Part shown: piece by piece, positions 19,501-29,913 of the stretch | Layout: the number at the start of each line of letters is the position of its first letter | How positions within the stretch are numbered: position 1 is the stretch's first letter | DNA from: Flavobacterium fragile | Lineage (GTDB): Bacteria > Bacteroidota > Bacteroidia > Flavobacteriales > Flavobacteriaceae | DNA length: 64,000 nucleotides | Reading direction: 5' to 3' | Assembly (NCBI RefSeq): GCF_023634865.1 | Contig: NZ_JAMLJN010000010.1 | Location: 36,766-100,765, forward strand | Notes under the pieces: generated by a model | Database searches by the model: none | What the model was told of the DNA's origin: nothing | The model's input: only the letters and a program-made list of their open reading frames with translations | Made by a program: the position numbers and the translations under genes

Positions 19501-21086
19501 AAATTGACGGTAGATTATACCTAAATGATGCGGGAATGAATGTGCCTTATTTAAATGTAGATTATGCTTTTGAAAAAAATGCTATTGTGGATTTAACCGA
19601 GCACCAATTTAGTTTACGAAAAATAGAAGTTACCGATACCAAATACAAAACTAGAGGAGTAATTGATGGTACTATTCGTCATGAAAATTTGGGTGATTGG
19701 GAATTGGATTTGCATTTAATTTCAGATAATATTTTGGCCCTAAACACAAAAGACTCTGAAGATGCCTATTATTACGGAACTGCTTTTATGAAAGGAAAAG
19801 CAAGTATAACGGGTTCTGTAGATGCTTTAAATATTAAAGTTTCGGGCGAATCTGAAAAGGGAACTTCAATAAAAATTCCAGTTAATGATGAAGAAGATTT
19901 AGGTAATAATTCTTTCATTAACTTTATGACTAAAGAAGAATATCTAAAATCTTTAACAGGAATTAACAAGAAAGAAAATAAATACCAAGGTATTGAATTG
20001 GATTTCAATTTTGATATTGATACGGATGCTGATATCGAAATTATTTTAAATCGTGAAACAGGTCATGCTATGAAAGGCACTGGAGTTGGTTCTATGCAAA
20101 TGAACATTAATACTCTAGGAAAGTTTCAAATGTTCGGAGATTTTATTGTTCAAGAAGGTCAGTATAATTTCAAATATGGTAGTATAATTGATAAAAAATT
20201 CAAAGTTGAAAAAGGAGGAACTATTCGATGGGATGGAGAGCCACTAGATGCTGTTTTGGATTTAAAAGCAACTTACAAAACTATGGCTAATCCTGCTGTT
20301 TTAGTTGAAAGTGCTTCTTTTAATAGAAAGGTTGATACCGATGTAACTATATTACTAAATGGAAATCTAAGTAATCCTCAACCTGATTTTGTTATCGATT
20401 TTCCAACTGTTAGTTCGGTTTTAAAAAGCGAGATTGATTACAAATTACAAGATAAAGATACCCGACAAACACAAGCTTTTGCTTTGATGGCGACAGGTTC
20501 TTTTGTTACTGCCGTTTCTTCTGGTAATGCTGCTTATGGTTCCCTTATTGAGGGAGCTAGCTCTTTGATTAATGGTTTATTTGAAGACCAAGATAGTAAT
20601 TTACAACTCGGATTGGATTATTCACAAGGAAATCGTCTTACTGAAATTTCGGATAGAGTAGGTGTTACCATGAATACCAGAATCAACGACAGAATAACTA
20701 TAAACGGTAAAGTCGGAGTTCCTGTGGGTGGAGTTACTGAATCAGTAATTGTGGGTAATTTGGAAGTTTTAGTTCAAATTAATGAAGATGGTACACTTAA
20801 TGCTCATGTTTTTAATAGAGAAAATGATATTAATTATATTGTAGAAGGTATTGGTTACACACAAGGTTTAGGAATTACTTACAATATCGAATTCAATAAC
20901 TTTAAAGAATTAATGCAGCGCATTTTAAATAAAAATAAAAAGAAATCTACTTCCTCACAGTCTAATAATGATTTTCCAGATTCAGAAGAATTTCCTCCTG
21001 AGTTTCTAGAACTGATTAATTCTCGAAAATCTAAAACGACTACAACTCCAAAAGAAGAACCTGCTAAAGTTCCTGAAATAGACTAA
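16566..21086 (+). CDS. tamB: TamB-like translocation and assembly module protein
   Basis: This is a very large AsmA-like/TamB protein predicted to bridge inner and outer membranes, where relatives help outer-membrane protein insertion or lipid transport. It has an N-terminal membrane anchor (LIAILLLFLLLGILL), more than 1000 residues of repeated beta-strand segments, and a C-terminal DUF490-type domain (GQYNFKYGSIIDKKFKVEKG, LKATYKTMANPAVLVE). The last 50 residues are low-complexity Ser/Lys/Glu. No ATG opens the frame. The first usual codon is TTG at 16644, which would remove the basic KTKERIKKFKKILFRS segment before the anchor. I therefore propose ATT at 16566 (about 1506 residues), with ATA at 16563 or TTG at 16644 as alternatives. 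Confidence 0.88.
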   Translation: MGSKFKTKERIKKFKKILFRSLIAILLLFLLLGILLSLPFVQTALGKYATDSLNKSFGTNIAIGKVAITPFGSVKLGEVLVLDHHQDTLFYIKKLNTSILSFKKIYDPGHPYLKDVFLHGLDVRIVNYKNEDYTNLDKFIEAFDDGSPSSGRFRMKANKMTVFNSRFQYVDHNLQTPKMLDFTQLNGKIEDFFIKGPNVYTFIDKLSFKDHRGLVVENITADFTYTKKNILLEQLEMKTPLSEMKGRVELKYNRKDFSDFNNKVIFDVQFDKATIASNDLNYFYNEFGKNNIFYVDTHLVGTLNNFTTYNLKLVDKHQSEIIGTANFRNLFGKGNQEFYMKGNFDRITSNYEDLKSILPRILGNNLPSVLAKLGNVNIAGDVELTQKYINADVSMLSQLGYLEGNLAMQNINNIDNASYQGNIKLDAFDLGTLLAQNEIGKTTLDLDVDGKGFTQKLLNTAIKGKIDKFYYNGYNYQNITVDGSMKMPFYKGYFNSNDPNLKMDFDGTIDLSLKAKNYDFKAQVDYADLHILNFYKSDSISILKGTIDFKANGNSIDDLAGVLKINNVSYQNSKDSYFFDDFQVTSSFDAEKVRTIEVNSPDIITGQIVGKYKVNQLQKMVENALGSLYANYSPNKLDKGQFLNFDVTIHDKIVEVFVPDIKISENTEARGRINGDEGKFEFDFSSPNIIAFNNSIENVNIDIDNKNPLYNAYISVDSIKNDTYKIADFNLINVTLNDTLFVRSEFKGGPKGADTYDLNLYHTINKNKQSIVGFKKSEIKFKDYLWFINELETDDNKIVFDKNLKNFDFEKLTLSHNNQKIDFFGVMRDSTYKDFKLTFDDVDLNKVTPELDSLSFGGKINGNVTYKQDRYKYDPVSNITIDSLKINKFLLGDLDFRIEGNENFNEFKVNSSITQDSKDHFFLDGKVNFVKEQSSLDLEAGFEKFNLAPFGSLLGSVLSDVRGNATGRTTIGGSLTKPEIDGRLYLNDAGMNVPYLNVDYAFEKNAIVDLTEHQFSLRKIEVTDTKYKTRGVIDGTIRHENLGDWELDLHLISDNILALNTKDSEDAYYYGTAFMKGKASITGSVDALNIKVSGESEKGTSIKIPVNDEEDLGNNSFINFMTKEEYLKSLTGINKKENKYQGIELDFNFDIDTDADIEIILNRETGHAMKGTGVGSMQMNINTLGKFQMFGDFIVQEGQYNFKYGSIIDKKFKVEKGGTIRWDGEPLDAVLDLKATYKTMANPAVLVESASFNRKVDTDVTILLNGNLSNPQPDFVIDFPTVSSVLKSEIDYKLQDKDTRQTQAFALMATGSFVTAVSSGNAAYGSLIEGASSLINGLFEDQDSNLQLGLDYSQGNRLTEISDRVGVTMNTRINDRITINGKVGVPVGGVTESVIVGNLEVLVQINEDGTLNAHVFNRENDINYIVEGIGYTQGLGITYNIEFNNFKELMQRILNKNKKKSTSSQSNNDFPDSEEFPPEFLELINSRKSKTTTTPKEEPAKVPEID

Positions 21087-21223
21087 TTTTTTTAAATTTT
21101 TATTATAAAACTCAAAAACTTATTAACGAAAACGTTTGAATTTTTAGCGATTTTTAAATTGTTAACAATCAACTCTAGTTTTTTATTTTTCGTTTTATAA
21201 ATTTACATAAACAAATAAAATCC

Positions 21224-23246
<2,023 letters not shown>

Positions 23247-23264
23247 AATATTTCTCTTATTGAT

Positions 23265-23297
23265 AATCCCGTAGCATTTTTGTGCGGGATTATTTTT
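23265..23297 (+). terminator. Terminator after gapA
   Basis: The stem AATCCCG / CGGGATT (23265-23271 and 23285-23291), partly extended by GCA/TGT pairs inside, is followed by TATTTTT. Confidence 0.8.
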
Positions 23298-23319
23298 AAA
23301 ATAAACTAACACTAACTAA

Positions 23320-24171
23320 ATGAAATTACTTGTTGACAGTGGTTCTACTAAAGCCGATTGGATTGCAATTGATGATAATGGTAAAGTATTATTCACTACT
23401 CAAACTCTAGGATTAAATCCTGAAGTTCTAAACAAAGAAGAAATTGTAAATCGATTAGAAGATAAGTTTGATATTTCGCACAATAGAGACAAAGCAACTC
23501 ACTTATTCTTCTACGGAGCAGGCTGTGGAACTGACCGAATGAAAGACTTCTTAGCTTTAGTTTTTCAAGAATATTTTAAAAATGCTACTGTTGTAGTTCA
23601 CGAAGATACTTATGCTGCTGTTTATGCTACTACTCCAAAAGATGAAAAAGCTATTGTTTGTATCTTAGGTACAGGTTCAAATTGTAGTTATTTTGATGGA
23701 AAGGTTTTACATCAAAAAGTACAATCATTAGGTTATATTGCAATGGATGATTGTTCTGGAAATAGATTTGGACGTCACCTGATTCGAGCGTACTATTTTA
23801 ATAAAATGCCAAAAGAAATGGCTTTAGAATTTGAAAATGAATATAACGTTGATGCTGATTTTATCAAACATAATTTTTATAAAGAACCCAATCCAAATGC
23901 TTTTTTAGCAACTTTCGCAAAATTTTTGATTAAGCATAAGGATAAACAAATCTGTAAAGAAATGATTCAGGAAGAAATGGAATCATTTGTAGATAATTAT
24001 ATCAAACAATTTGAAAATTACAGAGAAGTTCCTGTTCATTTTATTGGTTCTATTGCTTTTTATTTAAAAGATGAGTTGACTGAGATTTTGAAAAAACATG
24101 ATATTACCGTTGGTAATATATTACGAAGACCCATTGATGGACTTATCTCTTATCACATATTGAATAAATAA
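23320..24171 (+). CDS. BadF/BadG/BcrA/BcrD-type ATPase, N-acetylglucosamine-kinase-like
   Basis: The 283-residue product is an ASKHA-fold kinase. Phosphate-1 motif LLVDSGSTKADWIAID opens the chain, phosphate-2 ILGTGSNCSYFDG lies near 117-129, and IGSIAFYLKDEL near the end fits the adenosine motif. In Bacteroidota such proteins are usually called N-acetylglucosamine kinase-like. Substrate is unproven; an amino sugar or muropeptide-derived sugar is plausible. It sits between gapA and mgsA with its own upstream terminator. Confidence 0.8.
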   Translation: MKLLVDSGSTKADWIAIDDNGKVLFTTQTLGLNPEVLNKEEIVNRLEDKFDISHNRDKATHLFFYGAGCGTDRMKDFLALVFQEYFKNATVVVHEDTYAAVYATTPKDEKAIVCILGTGSNCSYFDGKVLHQKVQSLGYIAMDDCSGNRFGRHLIRAYYFNKMPKEMALEFENEYNVDADFIKHNFYKEPNPNAFLATFAKFLIKHKDKQICKEMIQEEMESFVDNYIKQFENYREVPVHFIGSIAFYLKDELTEILKKHDITVGNILRRPIDGLISYHILNK

Positions 24172-24206
24172 TTTTTCTTTCTATATTTGTTAAGAATTAT
24201 TTTTTT

Positions 24207-24578
24207 ATGGAAATAGCCATCATAGCCCACGACGGAAAAAAAGCAGACATGGTTCAGTTTTTAAATAAGAATAAAGCCATTTTGTCAAAAGAAAAATTAA
24301 AAATCATTGCTACTGGTACTACAGGAGGAAGGGCGGAAGCGGCTGGTTTTAAAGTAAAAAAAATGCTTTCTGGTCCACTAGGAGGTGATGCTCAAATTGC
24401 GGCACGTGTGGCTGAAGGAAAAACTAAAATGGTTTTATTTTTTAAAGATCCTAATTCTAGTCACCCTCATGAAGCCGACATTAATATGTTAATTCGCATT
24501 TGCGATGTTCACAACGTACCCTTGGCTACCAATGAAGCTACAGCACAGTTGTTGTTATTGGGGTTAGATGAGTATTAA
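24207..24578 (+). CDS. mgsA: Methylglyoxal synthase
   Basis: The 123-residue enzyme converts dihydroxyacetone phosphate to methylglyoxal and phosphate, a bypass that releases phosphate when glycolysis is blocked. Motifs: IAIIAHDGKK with His8 and Asp9, ATGTTGG at the phosphate site (36-42), SGPLGGDAQIA with catalytic Asp61 (E. coli Asp71), and HPHEADI with His88 and Asp91. It is short compared with E. coli (152) but includes the whole catalytic domain. It lies 35 nt after the kinase-like gene. Its closeness to pfkA and gapA suits control of triose phosphate. Confidence 0.95.
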   Translation: MEIAIIAHDGKKADMVQFLNKNKAILSKEKLKIIATGTTGGRAEAAGFKVKKMLSGPLGGDAQIAARVAEGKTKMVLFFKDPNSSHPHEADINMLIRICDVHNVPLATNEATAQLLLLGLDEY

Positions 24579-24623
24579 TATTTCTATATCAGTACTGTTT
24601 ATAAATTAATTAACTTAAGATGA

Positions 24624-24663
24624 TAAAGAAAATCCCATCAAAAAATTGATGGGATTTTCTTTA
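24624..24663. terminator. Bidirectional terminator between mgsA and the secreted nuclease
   Basis: An 18-bp perfect stem (24624-24641 and 24646-24663, core AATCCCATCAA / TTGATGGGATT) has an AAAA loop and A/T-rich ends. It serves the converging genes. Confidence 0.93.
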
Positions 24664-24680
24664 TTTAATATTTATCTTTA

Positions 24681-25775
24681 TTAATTTACAATAATTTTTT
24701 TAGACGTTGTAGCATTTTCAGAAGTTAATTGAACTAAATAAAAACCGCTTTGTAAATTATTAACTTTATAAGAATTATCAATTCGTGTTGGATTTTTAAT
24801 TTCTTGAATAATTTGTCCGTTGATGTTGTATAAAACAATTGAATTTAATTCAACTTCAGATGAAATAGTAATTTCGTAATTCACAGCTGGGTTTGGATAA
24901 ATTGAAACAACATTTTCTAAAATAAAATTATCAGATGATAATGTAGCACATTGTGTTGGGTATATTTGACATACATATTCAGGATGATCAATAAAAGGAT
25001 TTCTATTGTTCTGACGTGCATATATAGCATTATTTCTATCTCTCTCTCTTTGGCTTACAGGATCATTGTTATGCCAAGTAATTAAAATGTTTAAAAACGT
25101 ATTAGTGAACACTTGATTAGAAGTACCATTAAACATTGGATATGACCATCCTGCTACCTGATTCTCATATCTTGTTGCAAAATAGAAAAACATTCTTGCA
25201 ATATCACCTTTAAATTCATTGATAGGCTCAAAAACAATGCTTGAATATCCAGCTGAATAACCTGAATTTAAATTATTTCCTTTTTTTGAACCATTAGAAT
25301 ATGTGTTAGTTGGCACATTTACTCTACCAAACGGATCATTCCCTCTTTGACCGTTTACATATTTATCAGATGGTACTACAAAATGTGCATCTGAGTACAT
25401 TGGTGTAGCTGAACCAAATACAGATTGTGGAACTATATGTTCTCTATTGTATTTTTGACATTCTGCAGTACCACCAGAACCATCATCTTGATTTACACCA
25501 TAAGTATATTCACAAGTATCTGGACCTGTCGGATTTTCGGTATACATGTCTAACATGGTTCCATTATTTTCATAATACAAATCAATATCAGAAGTAGTGT
25601 AAGTCACATATAAACCAGCATATCCTAGATCAGTATGCCCTTTTATTATATTAAATAACTGTGTTTTTAAAGTATAACCACTTCCAGTAGCACTACTGTA
25701 ATATCCCGAAGGAATTTGTGCCAATCCTATAACTGAACACAATAAAAACGCTATTAAGGTAAAGTTCTTTTTCAT
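24681..25775 (-). CDS. Secreted endonuclease I family protein with T9SS sorting domain
   Basis: The 364-residue product has a signal peptide (MKKNFTLIAFLLCSVIGLAQ) and an endonuclease I domain (PF04231). The active-site segment is YNREHIVPQSVF with His113, followed by SDAHFVVPSDKYVNGQRGN. Residues from about 290 form a type A T9SS C-terminal domain: VSIYPNPAVNYEI, LYNINGQIIQE, LQSGFYLVQL and a final KKIIVN. It is therefore exported to the surface or medium, probably to degrade DNA or RNA for nutrients. The rRNA methyltransferase-like gene upstream is only 3 nt away. Confidence 0.93.
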   Translation of the reverse strand: MKKNFTLIAFLLCSVIGLAQIPSGYYSSATGSGYTLKTQLFNIIKGHTDLGYAGLYVTYTTSDIDLYYENNGTMLDMYTENPTGPDTCEYTYGVNQDDGSGGTAECQKYNREHIVPQSVFGSATPMYSDAHFVVPSDKYVNGQRGNDPFGRVNVPTNTYSNGSKKGNNLNSGYSAGYSSIVFEPINEFKGDIARMFFYFATRYENQVAGWSYPMFNGTSNQVFTNTFLNILITWHNNDPVSQRERDRNNAIYARQNNRNPFIDHPEYVCQIYPTQCATLSSDNFILENVVSIYPNPAVNYEITISSEVELNSIVLYNINGQIIQEIKNPTRIDNSYKVNNLQSGFYLVQLTSENATTSKKIIVN

Positions 25776-25778
25776 AAA

Positions 25779-26996
25779 CTATTTATTTTTTCTTTCTAAT
25801 AATGCCATGTAAAATCCGTCGAAGCCACTTTCACTTGCTAAGACTTTTTGATCTTTAACAAAGTTAAATTCTTTTCCAATTTCTGTGTTTAAGAAATGCT
25901 TAACTTGTTCTTGATTTTCTGATGGTAATACAGAACAAGTAGCATAAACTAATTTTCCACCAGGTTTTACAATTTTTGAATAATTTTCTAAAACTTCTGC
26001 CTGAACTTTACGGATGTTATCTATGAATTCAGGTTGTAATTTCCATTTGCTATCTGGATTTCTCTTTAAAACACCTAAACCACTACAAGGTGCATCAATT
26101 AAAACTCTGTCGGCTTTTTCGTGTAATTTTTTTATTGTTTTTGAACTTTCAATAACTCTAGGTTCAATGTTGAAAGCGCCATTTCTTTTGGCTCGAATTT
26201 TTAATTGCTTTAACTTACTTTCATATAAATCCATAGCAATTAATTGGCCTTTATTTTCCATTAAGGAAGCCAAATGCAACGTTTTTCCACCAGCACCAGC
26301 ACAAGTATCCACAACGCGCATTCCTGGTTGCACATCCAAGAAATAAGCTACCAATTGAGAAGAAGCGTCTTGTACTTCAAACAATCCATCTTTAAAAGCG
26401 TCTGTTAAAAAAACATTAGCTCTTTCTGTTAAAATTAAAGCATCTGGATAATCTTTGTGAAACTCAGTTTCAATATTCAAATCCATTAAGATGGCTCTTA
26501 ATTTTTCTTTGGTAGTTTTAAGTTTATTAACTCTTAAAATTACTTTAGCTTGCTCGTTTTGAGCTGCAATTTCTTTAGTCCAAACTTCTTCACCTAATTC
26601 TTTAACACCCAATTCATCCATCCAATCTGGAATCGATTCTCTGAATTTTCTGGTTTTAGTTAACTCATCAAATTTTCCTTTGATTCTTCTAACTGGTGTA
26701 TCTTCAAAATATTTCCAATCGGGAAGGTTATAACCTCTTAATACTGCCCAAACCGCAAATATTCTCCAAATTTTATCTCGATCAAAAGGTTCTTTAACTT
26801 CTGCAATTTCAGTATATAAACGTTTCCATCTTACGATTTCGTAAATGGTTTCGGCTACGAATTTCCTATCGTGACTTCCCCAACGTTTGTCTTTTTTAAG
26901 TGCTCTAGCAACCACTTTATCAGCGTATTCACCTTCGTTAAAAATCGCCATTAGCGAATCGATTGTTGTGAACACTAAATTTCTGTGTAATCTCAT
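25779..26996 (-). CDS. RsmB/NOP-family RNA (cytosine-5-)methyltransferase
   Basis: The 405-residue protein has an N-terminal NusB-like helical region (about 1-130) and a class I methyltransferase core. Seen: the SAM loop DTCAGAGGKTLHLASLMENK near 235, LIDAPCSGLGVLKRNPD with the motif IV Cys, and YATCSVLPSENQEQV with the catalytic motif VI Cys. Both Cys are present, so it should be active on a cytosine in rRNA or tRNA. The N-terminal domain favours RsmB (C967 of 16S), but I leave the symbol blank because RsmB-like paralogues are common. Confidence 0.9.
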   Translation of the reverse strand: MRLHRNLVFTTIDSLMAIFNEGEYADKVVARALKKDKRWGSHDRKFVAETIYEIVRWKRLYTEIAEVKEPFDRDKIWRIFAVWAVLRGYNLPDWKYFEDTPVRRIKGKFDELTKTRKFRESIPDWMDELGVKELGEEVWTKEIAAQNEQAKVILRVNKLKTTKEKLRAILMDLNIETEFHKDYPDALILTERANVFLTDAFKDGLFEVQDASSQLVAYFLDVQPGMRVVDTCAGAGGKTLHLASLMENKGQLIAMDLYESKLKQLKIRAKRNGAFNIEPRVIESSKTIKKLHEKADRVLIDAPCSGLGVLKRNPDSKWKLQPEFIDNIRKVQAEVLENYSKIVKPGGKLVYATCSVLPSENQEQVKHFLNTEIGKEFNFVKDQKVLASESGFDGFYMALLERKNK

Positions 26997-27040
26997 TATT
27001 TATTTTAAATCAGCCTGCAAAGATACGAATAAAAATAAAA

Positions 27041-27064
27041 AAAGCTGCCAAATTTGACAGCTTT
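27041..27064 (-). terminator. Terminator of the Arg/Ser/Asn-rich secreted protein gene
   Basis: The stem AAAGCTG / CAGCTTT with one C-A mismatch extends inward by CA/TG around AATT. On the minus strand it is followed by a T-run. It lies just past the stop at 27070. Confidence 0.65.
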
Positions 27065-27069
27065 AATAT

Positions 27070-28233
27070 TTATCCTCTTCCGTTTCCTCTTCCTTCGGAA
27101 CCTCTTGAGTTTGAGTTGCCTCTTGGAGTACTATTTCTTGGTTGTGAATTACCTCTTGAAGAACCTCCTCTGTATTCCGAATTTCCTCTGTTTCCTGAGC
27201 TTGAAACAGTTCCTCTTTCTCTTGGAGATTTGTTTATATTTTCTGAAAACTCTCTTCCACCATTTGATCTTGGACCTTCATTTCGACCTCTATTTTCCGT
27301 AGTTACTCTTGGAGAATTTCCTCTGTTTTCTGTGGTAACTCGAGTTCCAGAATTTTCTCTAGTTCCGTTGTTTCTTGGAGAAGAAGTTTCAGGTCTAGTT
27401 CTTGGTGAACTTCCTTCAATTGCTCTCGTTTCACGATTTCCTCTTGGTGAGTTTGAAGTTATTTCACTTCTATTACGTGGTGAACTGATATTTGTTCTTG
27501 AATCTAATTCATAACGGTTTGAATATCCTGCATTTCGGTGAGCGAAGGAACGATTTGGATATCTTCTTTCATAACCATTTCCTCTTCTTCCATAATAGTT
27601 GTTATAAACGGCAGCACATCTTCTGTGTGTTACATAATGATAACTGTGACCAAAGTTAATATGAACATGAATGTGATTTCTGTATCTAAAAATTGGGAAT
27701 GGATTCCAATAGTAGTAATAACTTGGATAATAACCCCAATACCAAGATGAATAATACGGACGATAATTGCTTACCCAAAAAGTAGTGTAAATCACCGGAG
27801 TATGCACATAAACAGGTTCGTAAATATAATTAGCACCATACATATAAACGTCACCTACAACTTGTACTTGTACTCGATTGTTTCGGTCTCGTTCTACTTC
27901 AATGGTTGCCACATCTTGAAAAACATCTTTTTCTAAAACTGCTTGAACCACAACTAAATGCACGTTTCCTTCAACCGTTTCAATAACTCTTAAATAATCG
28001 ACATAATTATCGTTATTCAAATCTAAGTTAGAGATTTGAGTTTTAGGATCATTTAATCTTCTCTCAAAATCTTCCAAATCTTTTGCATCACCAAAGACAG
28101 TCGCAACCGCTCTTAAATCTAAGTTGTCGCTGATATCCGAATTTTTTGCTGTAACCGTAGTTTTTTCTTGCGCAAAAAGAGAACCTATCGTCAATGAAGC
28201 CAGTAAGCTCAGATGTATCAATTTCGTTTTCAT
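27070..28233 (-). CDS. Secreted protein with Tyr-rich middle and Arg/Gly/Asn/Ser low-complexity tail
   Basis: No family recognised for the whole chain. The 387 residues begin with a signal peptide (MKTKLIHLSLLASLTIGSLFAQ). Next comes a globular region (about 35-125) with an EF-hand-like DLNNDNYVDYLRV and VVVQAVLEKDVFQDVATIEVE. A Tyr/Trp-rich stretch (about 130-215, PYYSSWYWGYYPSYYYYWNP) follows, with His-rich RNHIHVHINFGHSYHYV. The last 150 residues are disordered, with many NSPRGN, SSPRNR and TENRG units. The tail is strongly basic, so binding to polyanions (DNA, LPS, wall) is possible. It is transcribed alone. Confidence 0.7.
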   Translation of the reverse strand: MKTKLIHLSLLASLTIGSLFAQEKTTVTAKNSDISDNLDLRAVATVFGDAKDLEDFERRLNDPKTQISNLDLNNDNYVDYLRVIETVEGNVHLVVVQAVLEKDVFQDVATIEVERDRNNRVQVQVVGDVYMYGANYIYEPVYVHTPVIYTTFWVSNYRPYYSSWYWGYYPSYYYYWNPFPIFRYRNHIHVHINFGHSYHYVTHRRCAAVYNNYYGRRGNGYERRYPNRSFAHRNAGYSNRYELDSRTNISSPRNRSEITSNSPRGNRETRAIEGSSPRTRPETSSPRNNGTRENSGTRVTTENRGNSPRVTTENRGRNEGPRSNGGREFSENINKSPRERGTVSSSGNRGNSEYRGGSSRGNSQPRNSTPRGNSNSRGSEGRGNGRG

Positions 28234-28364
28234 AATATATTCGTTTTTAGGGTTCTTATTTCTATTTTAGTTATCCAATTACTGTGCCAAAATTTTTTAA
28301 ATGCAATTAAATCATTGATTTTTAGTTACTTATAAATTATGTTTTTCCTTTACAATATTTCCAT

Positions 28365-28372
28365 TATATTTG
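28365..28372 (+). promoter_or_regulatory. -7 element of the BNR-protein gene
   Basis: A perfect TATATTTG lies 18 nt before the ATG at 28390. It rules out the longer reading frame that opens at 28339. Confidence 0.6.
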
Positions 28373-28389
28373 AAAATAAAACCTATCCA

Positions 28390-29412
28390 ATGAAGACGAT
28401 TTATTTATTTCTATTATTTATAAGTATTTCAGGAATAGCTCAAAATAAAAAATTTAAATCAGAAGTTATTCTCGAAACTAAATTGAGTTGCAGAGCTATT
28501 TTAGTTGACGATGAAAAAGTTTGGATGGGAATGGATAAAGGTCGTTACGGATTTTATGATAAAAAGAAAGATACCACAATCATAAAAGAAATTCAATCCG
28601 TTCCCCGAACTACTGAGTTTAGAAGTATAGCAGGAACAAAAAAAGCCATTTTTATTTTAGCGATAGGAAATCCAGCGATGTTGATTCGTATTGACAAGAA
28701 AACTTTGGAAGAAACTGTTGTTTATGAAGAAGAACACGAAAAAGTTTTTTATGATAGTATGCAATTTGTGGATGATTTAAACGGATTTGCCATGGGTGAC
28801 CCAATTGAAAACTGTTTAGCTTTCATAAAAACTACTGATGGAGGCAAAACATGGCAAAAAGTAAATTGCGATGTGTTACCAAAAGTTTCAGAAGGTGAGG
28901 CCGCTTTTGCTACTAGTAATACAAATTTGATTGTAAAAGGAAAATCGATTTTTATGGTTTCGGGTGGAAAGAAATCGAGAGTTTTTGTTTCGGATGATTT
29001 TGGAGCGACTTGGAACGTTTATGAAACACCATTAGTTCAAGGCGAAACCATGACAGGAATTTTTACAGCCGACTTTTACAATGAAAAAATTGGAATAATT
29101 GCTGGTGGAAATTACGAAAAGCAAGACCAAAATTGGGCTAACAAAGCCTTTACTAAAAATGGTGGAAAAACTTGGAAATTAATCGCTGAGAAAGAAGCTT
29201 TTGGTTACGCTTCTTGTGTACAATTTGTTCCGAATAGCAAATGGAAGAAAATCATTTCTGTTGGTGGAACAGGAATGTTTTACTCGGATAATTTTGGCAA
29301 AAGTTGGACAAAATTTTCTGATGATAAAGATTTTTTTACTTTCAGATTTGAATCCGAAAAAGTGTTTTATGCAACCGGAAGAAATAAGTTGGTTCGATTT
29401 GAAATTCAATAA
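28390..29412 (+). CDS. Secreted BNR/Ycf48-like beta-propeller protein
   Basis: The 340-residue product from the ATG at 28390 starts with a signal peptide (MKTIYLFLLFISISGIAQ). It carries several BNR-type blades with Asp-box-like turns: KTTDGGKTWQKVN, SDDFGATWNVYE, TKNGGKTWKLI and SDNFGKSWTKF. Such propellers occur in sialidases, but the catalytic Arg triad and Tyr/Glu pair are not evident. In flavobacteria the family is often labelled oxidoreductase without support. A binding or assembly role, as for Ycf48, is as likely. It is a single transcription unit ending at a strong hairpin. Confidence 0.8.
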   Translation: MKTIYLFLLFISISGIAQNKKFKSEVILETKLSCRAILVDDEKVWMGMDKGRYGFYDKKKDTTIIKEIQSVPRTTEFRSIAGTKKAIFILAIGNPAMLIRIDKKTLEETVVYEEEHEKVFYDSMQFVDDLNGFAMGDPIENCLAFIKTTDGGKTWQKVNCDVLPKVSEGEAAFATSNTNLIVKGKSIFMVSGGKKSRVFVSDDFGATWNVYETPLVQGETMTGIFTADFYNEKIGIIAGGNYEKQDQNWANKAFTKNGGKTWKLIAEKEAFGYASCVQFVPNSKWKKIISVGGTGMFYSDNFGKSWTKFSDDKDFFTFRFESEKVFYATGRNKLVRFEIQ

Positions 29413-29414
29413 AA

Positions 29415-29442
29415 AAAGCGCTCATTAATTTTTGAGCGCTTT
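29415..29442. terminator. Bidirectional terminator
   Basis: A 10-bp perfect stem AAAGCGCTCA / TGAGCGCTTT (29415-29424 and 29433-29442) has an 8-nt loop, with a long A-run on the left (T on the minus strand) and TTTAT on the right. The two flanking genes converge. Confidence 0.85.
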
Positions 29443-29451
29443 ATAATCTTA

Positions 29452-29901
29452 TTATCCTTTTCGTTTTTCTCGCATTTGTTTTAATAATTCTCTATTAAAA
29501 TCTTCTTCTGCTTTTTTTAGTTTGATGATTTTTTTAGCACTTACAACGCCTTGTAAATCTTTGATGAATTTTCTTCTCAAACTGAATAAATCTTCTTCAA
29601 TTTTTTCCATTTGTATCAATAGAGCAGAGGCTTCTTTTTCACTTAAATTCTCAACATTTCCTGGTTTAAAACGATTCAGAATAGCGCGCATTTTTTCATG
29701 ACGTAATTCAGCTTGTTTTTCATCGAAAGCATTGTATATTGGCCAAAATTTTTGAGCTTCTTCCGTTGTTAATTCTAATTTTTCAGTGATAAAAGCTACT
29801 TTTAAAGCTTTTACTTTTTCTCTTCTTTCCTTATAATCTTGAGCAAAAGATAATGAAGAAATTAGTAAAAATACTAGAGGATAAATAAATCTCGTTTTCA
29901 T
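29452..29901 (-). CDS. Periplasmic Spy/CpxP-like helical protein (third gene of ECF sigma module)
   Basis: The 149-residue product has a signal peptide (MKTRFIYPLVFLLISSLSFAQ), then an all-helical charged chain. It includes ITEKLELTTEEAQKFWPIYNAF, a segment reminiscent of LTXXQ proteins of the Spy/CpxP group. Such proteins act as periplasmic chaperones or stress sensors. It lies 12 nt after the membrane protein gene and third in a sigma/membrane/periplasmic series. A role in signalling to the sigma factor is inferred, not shown. Confidence 0.78.
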   Translation of the reverse strand: MKTRFIYPLVFLLISSLSFAQDYKERREKVKALKVAFITEKLELTTEEAQKFWPIYNAFDEKQAELRHEKMRAILNRFKPGNVENLSEKEASALLIQMEKIEEDLFSLRRKFIKDLQGVVSAKKIIKLKKAEEDFNRELLKQMREKRKG

Positions 29902-29913
29902 TGTATTGTATTT

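Noticed and set aside
21158..21169. Perfect 12-bp palindrome ATTGTTAACAAT upstream of pfkA
   Set aside because: It is short and AT-rich, and such palindromes arise often in this DNA. There is no second copy nearby.
27054..27750. Plus-strand frames opposite the Arg/Ser/Asn-rich gene
   Set aside because: Their Leu/Pro repeats are the mirror of the repeated codons for Arg, Ser and Asn; the minus frame has the signal peptide and terminator.
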